The translations under genes were made by a program, and so were the position numbers. This document shows, piece by piece, positions 1 to 10,362 of a stretch of 64,000 nt of DNA (within the stretch, counting starts at the first letter, position 1; each line of letters starts with the position of its first letter). The notes under the pieces were generated by a model that was given only the letters and a program-made list of their open reading frames with translations, had not been told where the DNA came from and did no database searches. Origin of the DNA: Torymus aiolomorphi (taxonomy: Eukaryota > Arthropoda > Insecta > Hymenoptera > Torymidae); assembly GCA_036365515.1 (NCBI GenBank), contig CM070873.1, positions 25,216,585 to 25,280,584 of the forward strand, written 5' to 3'.

Positions 1-687
1 GGCCTAGAGAAGCAATTTCGGCAACGTTCGACGGGATGTATACATTAGAAAGATTTTTGAAACACTTATCAATATTAACGTTTAAATTATTATGAACATT
101 GGATCTCCTTTTAATCAGATTAAGTTTTTTATTAAAACGATAGTTAAGTTTTTTGTCTAAAGTGTTAATATTCTTGTTGCTCAGATTGAAACGTCGCAAA
201 CTTTAACATCGTGGGAGATTTATTTTCTTCCTCGCTCCCAACGGATCTAGTCAGAATTGACTAAAAACATTATCATCATTTCTGCAATGGGGAGAAAAAT
301 CGTGAATACGATTAACAACTTAGATTACAATTTATTATATTTTTTATAAAAATTTCAACATTAACTCCCTGTTTATTACACTTTCTTGTATTATATGATT
401 TCCTTTAGGGATATACTTCACAACGTCGTTATTAATTTTGTACTCCTGTTTTAATATTATATATATATATTCTCTAAGGTAATACTAACAGTTGCGATAC
501 TTTTTTTTTTTCATGCATGTTCTGCAAACATCTATACGCATTCTTTTGAAAAAACATGCTGTAAACCGCAGTGATCACTGCACATGCCGTGCAGGGGAAA
601 GCGCCCGAATAAAAGGTCAGTTGGGGCTGTGTGCGCATCGGTTGCAGTTTATGGGGCGACCTTTACCTGTGAGATTTTCCAGACTCT
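1..687. other. Unassigned AT-rich left edge
   Basis: No gene is recognisable. The stretch is AT-rich with short TA runs near 460 and becomes more GC-rich from about 560. Short open frames here have no recognisable motif. It is the flank into which the outer inverted-repeat element starting at 693 inserted. Confidence 0.4.
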
Positions 688-801
688 CGACGCACAGTGG
701 GGTCGCGGGCAAAAAAAGCGCCGAAATTCGTGCTTGCCTCGAAAAATGCATGAAAAAAAAAGTTTGAAGCATGAAAGTATTCGCTCGAGCCTATATTTTA
801 A

Positions 802-1159
802 AATATACTAAGGAATAGGCCGCTAACGATTCTACTGCCCAGGTTAAAAAATAAAGACAAAACTTATATGTCCAATGCTATTATATGCTATTAGCTGCAA
901 ACAACTACATATACTTTGTCGTTGGGTTCTTAACACGACCTTGAATTTGTGATACACTACCATCATTCATCGAAGACTGCAATCCAACATTGAAGCATCT
1001 CTAGATACCTTCAAAGATAGTGTTATCGTAGTCACCAAACGTTACACCTTGATAAGGGGCGGAATAAAACCGTTCGAAACGTTGTTTGGACATATAAGTT
1101 TTGTCTTTATTTTTTATCCTGGGCAGTAGAACCGTTAGCGGCCTATTCCTTAGTATATT
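802..1159. mobile_element. Small TIR element (MITE) inside the outer element's left arm
   Basis: The terminal inverted repeats are about 75 bp. The left end, starting TATACTAAGGAATAGG and running to about 875, matches the right end at 1087-1159 in reverse. A TA flanks each tip, as expected for a mariner-like duplication. The interior of about 210 bp has no long frame. A 27-bp piece beginning gctattagctgcaaac lies inside at 887-913 and again just outside at 1171-1197, followed by a second copy of the outer arm's tattttaaaat. The insertion may therefore have been larger or occurred in two steps. Confidence 0.65.
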
Positions 1160-1264
1160 CTACCATGACTGCTATTAGCTGCAAACAACTACATATATTT
1201 TAAAATGCCGTATCCCCCGGTATGGGTATACATCAACCGCATTTAAAGGGCATTTCCGGGCAAA

Positions 1265-1265
<1 letters not shown>

Positions 1266-1327
<62 letters not shown>
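1266..1327. repeat. (TAA)n microsatellite
   Basis: About twenty uninterrupted TAA/AAT triplets. Confidence 0.97.
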
Positions 1328-1329
<2 letters not shown>

Positions 1330-1820
1330 GGAAAAAAGTTTACAAATTCAAAGAAGAATTGTTACAAATTATTGGTTTATCAATATAATTTTTTTTAGGT
1401 ATCAATATTTTGAAATATAATATTCAAACTGTAAAAAGGATCTATACGATCAGGTTGATTTCACCCAGGGAAGGGAAAAAATATTTGCTAAAATATTACC
1501 TTTGAAATGCCACCTCGCTGAAGATGGTAGACGATCACTGAAAAAAGTTATGTGGGATAAATCTGTAAAAACAGTGAAAATGATGCTTTTTTCCACAGAA
1601 CTTTTTTCAGTGATCGTCTACCATCTTCGGCGAGGTGGCATTTCAAAGGTAATATTTTAGAAAATATTTTTTCCCTTCGCTGGGTGAAATCAACCTGGTC
1701 ATATAGATCCTTTTCACAGTTTGAATATTATATTTCAAAATATTGATACCCAAGAAAAATTGTATCATGAAACAATAATTTTTAACAATTCTTCTTTGAA
1801 TTTGTAAACTTTTTCCCACT
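1328..1820. repeat. Near-perfect 0.49-kb palindrome
   Basis: The left arm from 1328 (ctggaaaaaagtttac) and the right arm ending near 1820 are reverse complements for about 230 bp each, with a short spacer centred near 1575. Matching landmarks include acctttgaaatgccacctcg, at about 1500 and again inverted at about 1630-1650. The arms differ at only scattered bases, so this is a recent inverted duplication or a foldback-type element. The short minus-strand open frame in the right arm is a by-product of the repeat. Confidence 0.8.
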
Positions 1821-2053
1821 ATATATGTAATATAAAATAGTTCAAGTTTTTGAGATAAAAAATCATGAAATTTGCAAATTTTCAAAATAATTGAAAATTT
1901 TCAAAATTTTATGTCTTTATAACTTTTGAACATTTGCAAATATCATGCAAAAAATTGGTTTCTGTGTTTTTTTTTGTTCTCTTGAACAAATTAAACCTGA
2001 TTTCAGCCACTTTAAATTTTCAGTCCACACGGTTGACCTGAAATAGCCCATAT
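1821..2053. other. AT-rich spacer within the outer element
   Basis: Low-complexity A/T text with runs such as gaaaattttcaaaa. No gene or repeat end is recognised. Confidence 0.4.
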
Positions 2054-2829
2054 CGTCGGGTGGGTGGAAGAGGCTATTATTATCTCGGAAAAGCGCTGAG
2101 AAGGCTATTATCTCGGGAAAGCGGTGAGAAGGCTATTATCTCGGAAAAGTGGTGAGAAGGCTATTATCTCGGCCGAGATTTGAAGAGTATATTATCTCGA
2201 AAAAAATTCTTGTTATTTGAAATAGTTTTTAGGTTGGTAACCACTGCACGATTTTCGAATAAAATTCAAATTTAATCTAATTGAGTGACTGTTAATGCAC
2301 ATTAAATACAAACATATCTAATGTATTTATTTGTATATAACCATTTGTATAACACAATTACATTTGAATTTTATTCGAAAATCGTGCAGTGGTTACCAAC
2401 CTAAAAACTATTTCAAATAACAAGAATTTTTTTCAAGATAATACACTCTTCAAATCTCGACCGAGACAATAGTCTTCTCACCACTTTTCCGAGATAATAG
2501 CCTTCTCACCAGCGCCGGTCTTAGGGCGGGTCGAGAAGGGCAGTCGCGCCGGGCCCCGCGCTGATAGGGGCCCCGCGATGACAAAGGGTTCCGCGATTTA
2601 GCGATTCAATATTATTGCATTGTTTGCTTCTACTAGAAATCATTGAACTAAGATCACAAAAACGATCAATTTTACATTTTTAATTAATGAAGAGTCTTCA
2701 TTCTAGTCCTGAACGTAACGAATTGTTCAACACAGCAGATCCAATCATTAAATTGAATTATAAACAAAAATTAAAAGAAAATTCGCAATTGCCTGAAATT
2801 ATATTATATGATTTTCTCAACTCAGGCAT

Positions 2830-3040
2830 GAAATAGGGCCTTTTTCACGTGTGAAAGTAGGAGAGAAAATTTCGCATTTCAAACGTATTTTGTGAAAGTG
2901 GTAAGAAATATCTATTTCTACCCTAAAACAGATGAGAAATGAAAAACTGGTGAGAAATGAATATTTCTCACCTAAAACACGTGAGAAATACATATTTCTC
3001 ACCTAAAACTGGTGAGAAATGAAAATTTCTTCCTTTCTTT
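2830..3040. repeat. Ladder of short palindromic units, about 31 bp each
   Basis: Successive units carry ggtgagaaat, a short spacer, atttctcacc and then taaaac. Two clean copies lie at about 2948-3009 with degenerate ones on both sides. Each unit is itself a hairpin. This explains the minus-strand open frame here, which I do not regard as a gene. Confidence 0.7.
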
Positions 3041-3429
3041 AGGGAATATAATTAGTTTCAGTATAATCATTAAATTAAATATGGTATATTATTTATGTAA
3101 TTTGATTTTACGTTATTAAACAAAATATCGATTTTTTGTTATTTAATATTTATTTTCGAACAAATAAATGTGATTGAGATTTAATTATATATTTAATAGT
3201 CTATATTTTTTGTGTATTTATTTCAAATTAATTTGATTTTCAACTTCTTTGTATACGACTTGAAATGCCCAAGCTTCTCTCTGACTCACACACGAAAAAA
3301 AGGCCCTGTTATGCCTTCGTTAAAAAAATACGTTGTGTAACAGGGGAAGAAAAGCTATTTAACACTCGTGTGAGGTGTTTTCAACACCTCACCCTCGCTA
3401 GAAATTGCTCATTTTCTCCCCTTGTTGCA

Positions 3430-3600
3430 CAATGTACTTATATTTATTTTATACCACTCTAACCTCAAAATCACAACTTTGGTATGATTTTTCAGCGCTC
3501 GTGGTATAAAATGCTGTTCGAAACTCGTGCGTGTAAGTCGATTATTTCGCTCATCTGACATTTTGCACGAGCGAAGCGAGTGTCGAAAAGTACTATAATT
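3430..3600 (+). repeat. Dispersed repeat, second copy inverted near 53.46-53.60 kb
   Basis: The stretch from ccactctaacctcaaaatca through ctcgtggtataaaatg matches the reverse complement of about 53,510-53,590 over roughly 100 bp. Both loci also carry the hairpin-prone motif cacgagcgaagcgagtg. The copy lies in the 5-prime non-coding part of the hAT element and so is probably a separate insertion. Confidence 0.7.
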
Positions 3601-3798
3601 GCATCTACTTCTATCATTATGCTAATACATTTTTCTAGTAAAAATTAATGTAATGGTACATATTTTATCATGTATTTAATCTGTACTACTCATTATCATC
3701 ACAGTATTATTGAATTATTATTCTCATTATCTATTCATCTATTCAATAAATATACAATGATTCCAGTTCTACTCCTTTACATACTGCAAAACATTATG

Positions 3799-3896
3799 AA
3801 AAACCGCTACTAATTCATTGGCACGTAGCTTTCTTAAATTTAATTTACTGATTCCTTTAATTAATTTTTAATTCCAATATTTAAAATTTAATACTT
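3799..3896 (+). repeat. 98-bp repeat, copy 1
   Basis: It is the same length as, and differs by only a handful of bases from, 18,286-18,383 in the same orientation. It begins aaaaaccgct and ends ttaatactt. It lies within the hAT non-coding region. Its nature is unknown. Confidence 0.8.
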
Positions 3897-4667
3897 TATT
3901 TTGTTCGGTGAGACTATGTTCAATAGTTTGTGACTTTTTATTTTAACTCTTTCTATTTTTTATCATTAAAAAGTAATTATTATTATACAATTTTATATTT
4001 TACAAAAAAAATTCATTGCCCACAAAAAACACAAAATAATGATCATCACAACCAGATATTCGAGATTAAAAATTTTTTTTTAATCTCTTTATACTGATAT
4101 CTCAGAGAATATTTAATCAATTTGAAATTTTAACCAATTATTACAATTATTTATTACAATATTTAGTTAAATCAAGTATAAAATTTTATTTTTATTCCGT
4201 CATCAAGATGATTCAATAATATATAAATGTAGCATTACTATTTGATGATTGCTATAGTTTAATGACTTTATAATGAGTCGGTTTTTATTTGAATTCATGT
4301 TTTAAGAGTAAATTTACTCGTGATATTAAAAATATCTTCGCATAATCTTTTCATAATAATAGAAAAATATGTAATCGATAAAAAGGAGCAACGATGTACC
4401 GGTTCTACATAAAACAAAATGCGGTGGATGCGTTGTTATGTTCGGCCGTTCGCAAGCGAGCGTAGCGACGGTTCCAAGAAAATTGGAAAAACAAAATACG
4501 GTGGACGCGCCGATGGGAAACTGAAGCAGTTTATTTACTATAATCATAAACGTGAAAGCTTGCGAAGAGTGCGCACGCATATTCTCCATTTATTTTCATT
4601 ATCATTTCTTTCCCTCATAAGTGATTCTCAATACCTAAACGAGCATTTATTGTTTACTTACTTCAAT

Positions 4668-7223
4668 ATGACTAGTCGAGAAAGAGACTTTGGAAGAAGA
4701 TATGAATCAGGCGCAGAAAAATCAAGGAAGAGAAAAAGACGAGAGCAATTGTTAGAAGCAGACAGAGGCTCACTGGATAAATTTTTGTCTAAAAATACGG
4801 ATCAAAACATTGAAAATAAAGAAGATGAACAAGATACATGTGCGAGTGAAAATTTGGAAGAAAATAAAAGCGAAAAAGAAGTCAAAGTAAGTAGTGTAGG
4901 TGAGTGTGAAAATTTCAAGCGAAGTAAAAGTAAAAATGTGTGTGAATTATCTAGCACGAATTCAGAAGGAAACAGTCAAAGTAATAATACAGAATTTTTA
5001 AATAATATTTTTGATCCAGGTAATTGGCAAAAACTTGATTTACGTAATTATGTGAATGTTTTAATCGAAAAAGGTCCAGTTAAAATAACCGAAAATGAGT
5101 GTTCTTTTCCTAAAAATAAAGATAACCGTCACTTTTCCAGTAAATTTTATGAGCGTAAATTATCTAATGGTGAAATATACAATAGAAAATGGCTTATTTA
5201 TTCAATTAAATTAGATAAAGTTTTTTGTTTCTGCTGTAAACTTTTTGGAAAAAATGTGTTAAATAATTTGGAAAATGAAGGTTTTTACGATTGGAAACAC
5301 CTGTCAAGACGATTAAAAGAGCATGAAATCTCTCAAAACCATTTAGAAAATGCAAAAGCATGGTTAGAAATAATTTTTTTGTCAAAAAATAATAAGACGC
5401 TAGATAAGAATATGCTAAAAAAAATTGATGATGAAAAAAAACGTTGGCGTGAAGTATTGCACCGTATAATTGGTGCAATTCAATATCTCGCACAACACGA
5501 TTGTGCATTTCGAGGAAGCAATGATAAACTTTATCAACCTAACAACGGTAAGTTTTTGGGACTTATTGAAATGATGGCTAAATTTGATCCAATTATGCAA
5601 GAGCATGTTCGTCGTATAAACAATAAAGATATTCACGATCACTACCTTGGACCGAAAATTCAAAATGAATTAATTGAACTGATGGCTCTTGAAGTTCGTA
5701 AAAAAATTATTTTTAATATAAAAAAAGCTAAATATTATTCTATTATCGTTGATTGCACTCCGGATATAAGTCACCAAGAACAAATGAGTTTGGTAATACG
5801 ATATGTGTGTGAAAATGAAGAAGACGTTATAATTAAAGAACAATTTATAATGTTTTTAAATGTAAAGTAAACTACTGGAAAAAGTCTATCTATGGTATTA
5901 CTTGAAACATTAAGATCTCTCGATATTGATATTGAAAATTGTAGGGCACAAGGCTACGATAACGGCGCAAACATGAAAGGAAAAAACGAAGGTGTTCAAG
6001 CTCACATTTTGAATATCAATTCAAGAGCGTTCTATGTTCCTTGTGCTTGCCATAATTTAAATCTCGTCTTAGGGGATATGGCAAAATGTAACTCTTACGC
6101 TATATCTTATTTTGGTATTATTCAAAGAATCTATACAATTTTTTCTGCATCAACAAAAAGGTGGGAAGTTTTAAAGAAGCACATTGCATTTTTAACACTT
6201 AAATCTTTATCAGAAACACGATGGGAATGTAGAGTTGAGAGTGTAAAAGCTGTACGATATCAATTGCAAAATATTAGAGAAGCTTTACTAGAAGTTTCAA
6301 GTACTTTTGATGATCCTAAAATAAAAAGTGAAGCTGAAAGTTTAGTTTGCAACGAGATTGAAAGCTTCGAGTTTATTGTTTCAACTGTGATGTGGTATAA
6401 CATATTACATGCCACTAATACTGTAAGCAAATACTTGCAGTCCAAGGATATGCAATTAGATGTCGTGGTAAATCATTTAAATGGTTTACTTATATTTTTA
6501 AAGAACTATAGACAATCAGGTTTCAAAGAAGTACTTACTACAGCAAAAGAACTTGCAAGTGATTTGGAAATCGAACCAGAATTCAAACGTTATCGCCCAA
6601 GAAAAAAAAGGAGGTTATTTGCATATGAAAGTATGGATAATCTAGAGACTTCGTTAGAAAAAGCTTATGAAATTAATTGTTTTATAGCTTTACTAGATAT
6701 GGCAATAAATTCTTTAGAAACGAGATTAAAAAATTATAAAATGATTTCAAATAATTTTGGATTCCTGTACAATTTTGATAAGTTACGTGATTTAGAAGAT
6801 AACAAGTTACAGCAATATTGCAAAAATTTAGAGGTTGTGCTAAGCGGAAATGAAGCGAATGATTTGAATGGAGATGATTTATTTATGGAATTAAAAATAT
6901 TTAAAACTATTATTCCAATTTCATTTACAAAGGCAATAGATGTTCTTAAGTTTTTATTACAAAATCATTTAAGTGAAAATTTTCCAAATACATCCATAGC
7001 ATATAGAATTTTAATGACTTTGCCTGTAACAGTAGCATCTGGAGAAAGATCTTTTTCAAAACTAAAATTAATTAAAACTTATTTGAGAAATTCTATGAGT
7101 CAACAAAGGTTATGCGGTTTAGCTACTCTATCGATAGAAAAAGAAGAAGCATCTCTGCTAAATTTAGATGATTTAATTAATGTTTTCGCCACGCAAAAAT
7201 CAAGAAAAATTAATTTTCTGTAA
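4668..7223 (+). pseudogene. hAT transposase (TTF zinc finger, hAT dimerisation domain), one in-frame stop
   Basis: This frame encodes a transposase of about 850 residues for the surrounding hAT element. I chose the ATG at 4668 because the frame upstream to 4419 reads non-coding TIR-side sequence, while from 4668 it starts MTSRERDFG followed by a basic, acidic and Ser-rich tail. A TTF-type zinc finger lies around residues 155-230 (Cys187, Cys189 and Cys190, then HLSRRLKEHE and a His). An RNase H-like core follows, with likely catalytic aspartates Asp362 (IVDCTPD) and Asp431 (GYDNGANMKG) and the family motif CHNLNLV. The C-terminal hAT dimerisation block is about residues 785-829 (TVASGERSFSKLKLIK). 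Codon 401 is TAA (5868-5870). The frame continues unchanged on both sides, so a single substitution appears to break it. I see no frameshift. Active copies may exist elsewhere. Confidence 0.93.
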
Positions 7224-7535
7224 AATATTAAAAATCTATTTTCTATTATGTACTCTAAAATTTGATACAATATGTTATTAAGTGAATAAAATACTATTCG
7301 GAATTTTGAAAAAAAGAAAAAGTTTTTCTCAGATTTTATTTCAATATATTATGACCTGAAGAAATAAAAACTCGAGTTTTATGTATACATCGAATCCCTT
7401 GGCTACATTTGTATTTTTTTAACAATATTTGTACTTTTTCAAGCAATTCCGAATTTCATTAGGAAAATCCTCCCCTTAAGTAGGCCCCGCAATAAATGTT
7501 TGCCCCAGGTCTCACAATACGTAAGACCGGCGCTG
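7224..7535. other. hAT 3-prime non-coding tail and TIR
   Basis: AT-rich tail after the transposase stop, becoming GC-richer near the TIR with a GCCCCGC motif around 7483. It contains aataaa near 7285 and 7365, either of which could serve as the element's polyadenylation signal. Confidence 0.6.
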
Positions 7536-7582
7536 CTTCTCACCGTTTTCCCGAGATAATAGCCTCTTCCACCCACCCGACG

Positions 7583-7588
<6 letters not shown>

Positions 7589-7613
<25 letters not shown>
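7589..7613. repeat. (AC)n microsatellite
   Basis: About twelve AC units directly outside the foldback tip. Confidence 0.95.
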
Positions 7614-7928
7614 GAAACTGATGTAACTCATATTAATAATTTAATAACGTATATGTGTGTGTCTTAAATATATTTTTATCATGGAATATACATCGAGAAA
7701 TGAAGTAGCTTTGCCCGGAAATGTCATTTAAATGCGGTTGCTGTATACATGCCCACTATACGCCTGATATACATGTATATATCGATTTGGATCATACCGG
7801 GGGATACGGCATTTTAAAATATAGGCTCGAGCAAATACTTTCATGCTTCAAACTTTGTTTTTCATGCATTTTTCGAGGCAAGCACGAATTTCGGCGCTTT
7901 TTTTTGCCCGCGACCCCACTGTGCGACG

Positions 7929-8251
7929 TAGCGTACATCTGCGACGCACATACTTCTCGAGAATGTCGAGAGGTGAGAAACTTTCTAAATAATAGTAGTT
8001 TTAGAATCTGTGTGAAAATATCCACATTCATACGTTCACATGTATTTAATACCTTCGCGGCTGTACAAGTTTCATATTATGCGACTCGTACTATTTTTTA
8101 CACGCTGATGTTTACAGCGTCGATGTTTACAGCCTTTACAACAATAATTTCTTAAGTATTCAAGAAGGGAAAATTGCTTTTTTTGAAATTATTTCGACAT
8201 TTTTGAACTTGAACTTACAGCTGAAATTCGATGACTTGGTTTTGTTAATTT
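7929..8251. other. Spacer between the outer element and the next repeat
   Basis: A plus-strand frame crosses here from 7721 but starts inside the outer element's arm, so I do not call it. Nothing else is recognised. Confidence 0.4.
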
Positions 8252-8590
8252 TACTCTCTAAAGTTGAATAAGTGAAATTTTCACTTATTTCATAAGTGAA
8301 TGCCCTTTTCACTACAAAATAAGTAAATTTCCACTTATTTGATAAGTAAATGCTCTTTTTAGTTTAAAATAAGTGACTTTCCACTTATTTTATAAGTAAA
8401 TCCTCTTTTTTACTTCAAAATAAGTAAATTTTTACATATTTTATAAGTGAATGCTCCTTTTCACTTGAAAATAAGTGAAAAAATCACTTTAAAATATGTT
8501 CACCATTTTTATTACTTAATCAATAAGTAAAACTTAATCTTGAGAAAAATATACTTTATAATCTACTTATTTAAAAAGTGAAAATATTAT
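8252..8590. repeat. TACTCTCTAAAG-family element, truncated, with internal tandem units
   Basis: It begins tactctctaaagttgaata, the same tip as the elements at 42,499 and 55,518. The interior consists of about five degenerate units of roughly 60 bp built from acttattttataagtaaatg and its inverse. No matching right tip is seen before the neighbouring DDE element starts at 8650. Confidence 0.6.
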
Positions 8591-9486
8591 TAGTATTTAA
8601 GCACTGATTATGTATTTCAATGATCTATTTATTAATCTATTTATTATATGGCCGAATCCATCTCAAATCAGACAGCCCGCGTATGCCTATTTCACCTATC
8701 ATGTTGAAATAAAAATATTTATGTTCTACTCGAAAAAATATTTTACACGTGTTTTTTTATTTTTTTGTTTCATCAAAATTTCATGCGTTCAGCGATGCCG
8801 CTGAACGCGGAAAATTCCGAGAAAATTCTTTCATTGAGAAAAAAAATTTTCAATGTGATTTTCAAACTGCTATTATTTCAGCAGTTTTTCGAGCTTTTAA
8901 ACGTGTAACACACAATTTCACTCAGTTTTGAGCCCTCTTTAACGGCCTTAATGTCATTTTCAAAAAAAATAAAAAATCCACGAGCTATGCACTTTTTACT
9001 GAAAAATTCATTTTTTAGGGAAGTGCCTTTTTCTCGAAAACCCCATGTTTTTTTTGCACAATTTTTGTTGTCGTGATAGAGGACGGTAATGCCTAGCTAG
9101 ACGTATTTGTGAGATTCGGTACTTTTTCCCTGGGATAGCGATCACTAATGAGATAACACGCAAACAAATTTTTCACGCCTAATGCTTATATATAGTCAAT
9201 GATATTAGAGTCAATGTAAAGGTATTTGTCTTTGTGTGTATGTAATATACAGGTACACATAACTATGTATTTATTTGTTATTTGCGTCTTTTTGATTTTT
9301 TATTTTTATACCTTTTTTCATTTGTATACCTATTTTACTACCTTTGTTTTTCTGCTTCATTGTTCTTAATTCAGTAAGCGGACGATCAGCGGTCTTTGCT
9401 GTCAAACAATGTATTTTATCGTCACATGTTTTTTAACCCATATATGAGTTTTTTGAATTCCAGGATACTTTGGAGTTGTAAGCCAA

Positions 9487-10362
9487 TCAATATTTTTTTT
9501 CTTTTCTGAATTGTTCTATTTCAGCATCTTGCAAATGTATTATTTTAATAGCATCAGTATATTTTTGAACATGTATTGCAAAATCATTTGCGTTTTGAAT
9601 AGCTTCTTCAAGAGGCTCTCGAAGATTATGCGAAGTAGCATAATGCTTTATAAGTCCACCCACACCATCTACAGCTCCTTTGCCGTGCCCAGTAGCAGAG
9701 AACAACCATTTTATATCACACGGTGCTCGTTTTAGTTCATCTAATTGAAAGCGATTTTTAAAGTGACTCGCAGCGCCGTCTGATACGATGGTAATTTTTT
9801 TAATTGAATCACAACAATTTTCTTTCAAGAATTTTATAATTTTTTTTACTGCTAGCAAAGCATACGCTGAATCATGTTTTCGGTCATCACTTATAACTGC
9901 GAAACTTTGTGTCGAATCCCCTTGATAAGAGACTGCTGTGAAAATAGAAATTTGATCATTAACCCAATGATTTCCTTGAACAGCTTTATTATGAATCACA
10001 GCCCAGTTTTCAGCGAAGTCTATTTGAAGAACTAAATGATGTGAGTCTTTTTTAGCACTTTCTCTTTCTGTTTTTATAGCTTTGCGTTGTATATTTTTTA
10101 CATACATGTGAGTACTAACCCTCATGGTCCAAACCGAAAGTTCATCTTTAAAAGCAGAAATTGATAGTGTCTTTTTAATCAGGTTTCCATTATCCCACAA
10201 AGCATATGTAATTTCTTCTGTGCCTTCTACATCTTGCAGTTTTAAAACATGAAACGTAATTCCCTTAATCCCTGGACATAGTTTACATTCTTGTAAATAA
10301 CATAAATCAGATGGCTCAGAACACATTGTTGCATTTATTATTTGTGACCGACTTTCATCCAA
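9487..10362 (-). CDS. Transposase-like protein, C-terminal DDE part
   Basis: This frame of 291 residues carries what looks like the catalytic core of the element's transposase. A cysteine cluster (Cys14, Cys21, Cys26, Cys29) precedes a block with three conserved-looking acidic motifs: Asp115 in QIDFAENW, Asp195 in VSDGAASHFKNR and Asp232 in GKGAVDGVGG. The spacing and the beta-strand-like hydrophobics before the first two aspartates fit an RNase H-fold DDE/D enzyme. The GHGKGAVDG motif recurs, as I recall, in unnamed arthropod proteins. The frame overlaps the end of the upstream frame (10,338-11,426) by 25 bp in another phase. An ttttag acceptor-like site at about 10,384 (minus strand) lets it read R-S-N-V-T before its first Met, so it is probably the second part of one protein joined by an intron or a frameshift. 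Confidence 0.75.
   Translation of the reverse strand: MDESRSQIINATMCSEPSDLCYLQECKLCPGIKGITFHVLKLQDVEGTEEITYALWDNGNLIKKTLSISAFKDELSVWTMRVSTHMYVKNIQRKAIKTERESAKKDSHHLVLQIDFAENWAVIHNKAVQGNHWVNDQISIFTAVSYQGDSTQSFAVISDDRKHDSAYALLAVKKIIKFLKENCCDSIKKITIVSDGAASHFKNRFQLDELKRAPCDIKWLFSATGHGKGAVDGVGGLIKHYATSHNLREPLEEAIQNANDFAIHVQKYTDAIKIIHLQDAEIEQFRKEKKY

Larger units (their letters stand above)
2510..7535 (+). mobile_element. hAT-superfamily DNA transposon, 5026 bp
   Basis: The terminal inverted repeats are CAGCGCCGGTCTTA (2510-2523) and TAAGACCGGCGCTG (7522-7535). The 8-bp sequence CTTCTCAC occurs at 2502-2509 and 7536-7543, the duplication length diagnostic of hAT elements. The ends are rich in GGCCCCGC motifs, as in other hATs with a TTF-type zinc finger. 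The element encodes one transposase frame (4668-7223) on the plus strand. The 5-prime non-coding part (2524-4400) is unusually long and contains palindromic ladders and two repeats found elsewhere in this window, so it has probably taken up smaller insertions. The 3-prime non-coding tail is about 310 bp. The clean TIRs and perfect duplication indicate a fairly recent insertion. Confidence 0.95.
2054..7582. mobile_element. Foldback-type element with tandem repeats in its arms, split by a hAT insertion
   Basis: The left tip cgtcgggtgggtggaagagg (2054) is the inverse of the right tip ending near 7582. Without the inserted hAT (2510-7535) and one 8-bp duplication, the element is about 0.5 kb and folds back nearly end to end. 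Both arms carry a 27-28 bp unit, ggctattatctcggaaaag plus ygktgagaa, in about three to four direct copies on the left (2070-2185) and at least two on the right (2455-2509, resuming at 7544). The loop is a further palindrome around 2220-2420 (ggttggtaaccactgcacg and its inverse). Tandem repeats inside long inverted arms are typical of foldback elements. No coding sequence of its own is present. Confidence 0.75.
693..7923. mobile_element. Outer inverted-repeat element, expanded by nested insertions
   Basis: The ends are inverted copies: a GC-rich tip at 693-710 (CACAGTGGGGTCGCGGGC) matches 7906-7923 on the other strand. The arms continue inward to about 805 plus 1198-1266 on the left and to about 7706 on the right, sharing the stretches around gcctatattttaaaat, ccgtatcccccggtat and ctttgcccggaaatg. 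The 5-bp sequence CGACG flanks both tips (688-692 and 7924-7928), which fits a target-site duplication. The left arm is interrupted by a smaller element at 802-1159. The interior holds a microsatellite, a palindrome and a foldback element containing a hAT transposon. No transposase belonging to this outer element is visible, so it is probably non-autonomous. The superfamily is not assigned. Confidence 0.7.

Noticed and set aside
492..811. Two overlapping plus-strand frames of 75-91 codons
   Set aside because: They cross the tip of the outer inverted-repeat element and continue into its arm, with no domain.
2060..2190. Regularly spaced repeats that resemble a CRISPR array
   Set aside because: Adjacent 27-28 bp units have no unique spacers and lie in the arm of a foldback element in eukaryotic DNA.
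7721..8155. 144-codon plus-strand frame
   Set aside because: It begins in the right arm of the outer element and runs across its end into the flank, so it is a chance fusion.
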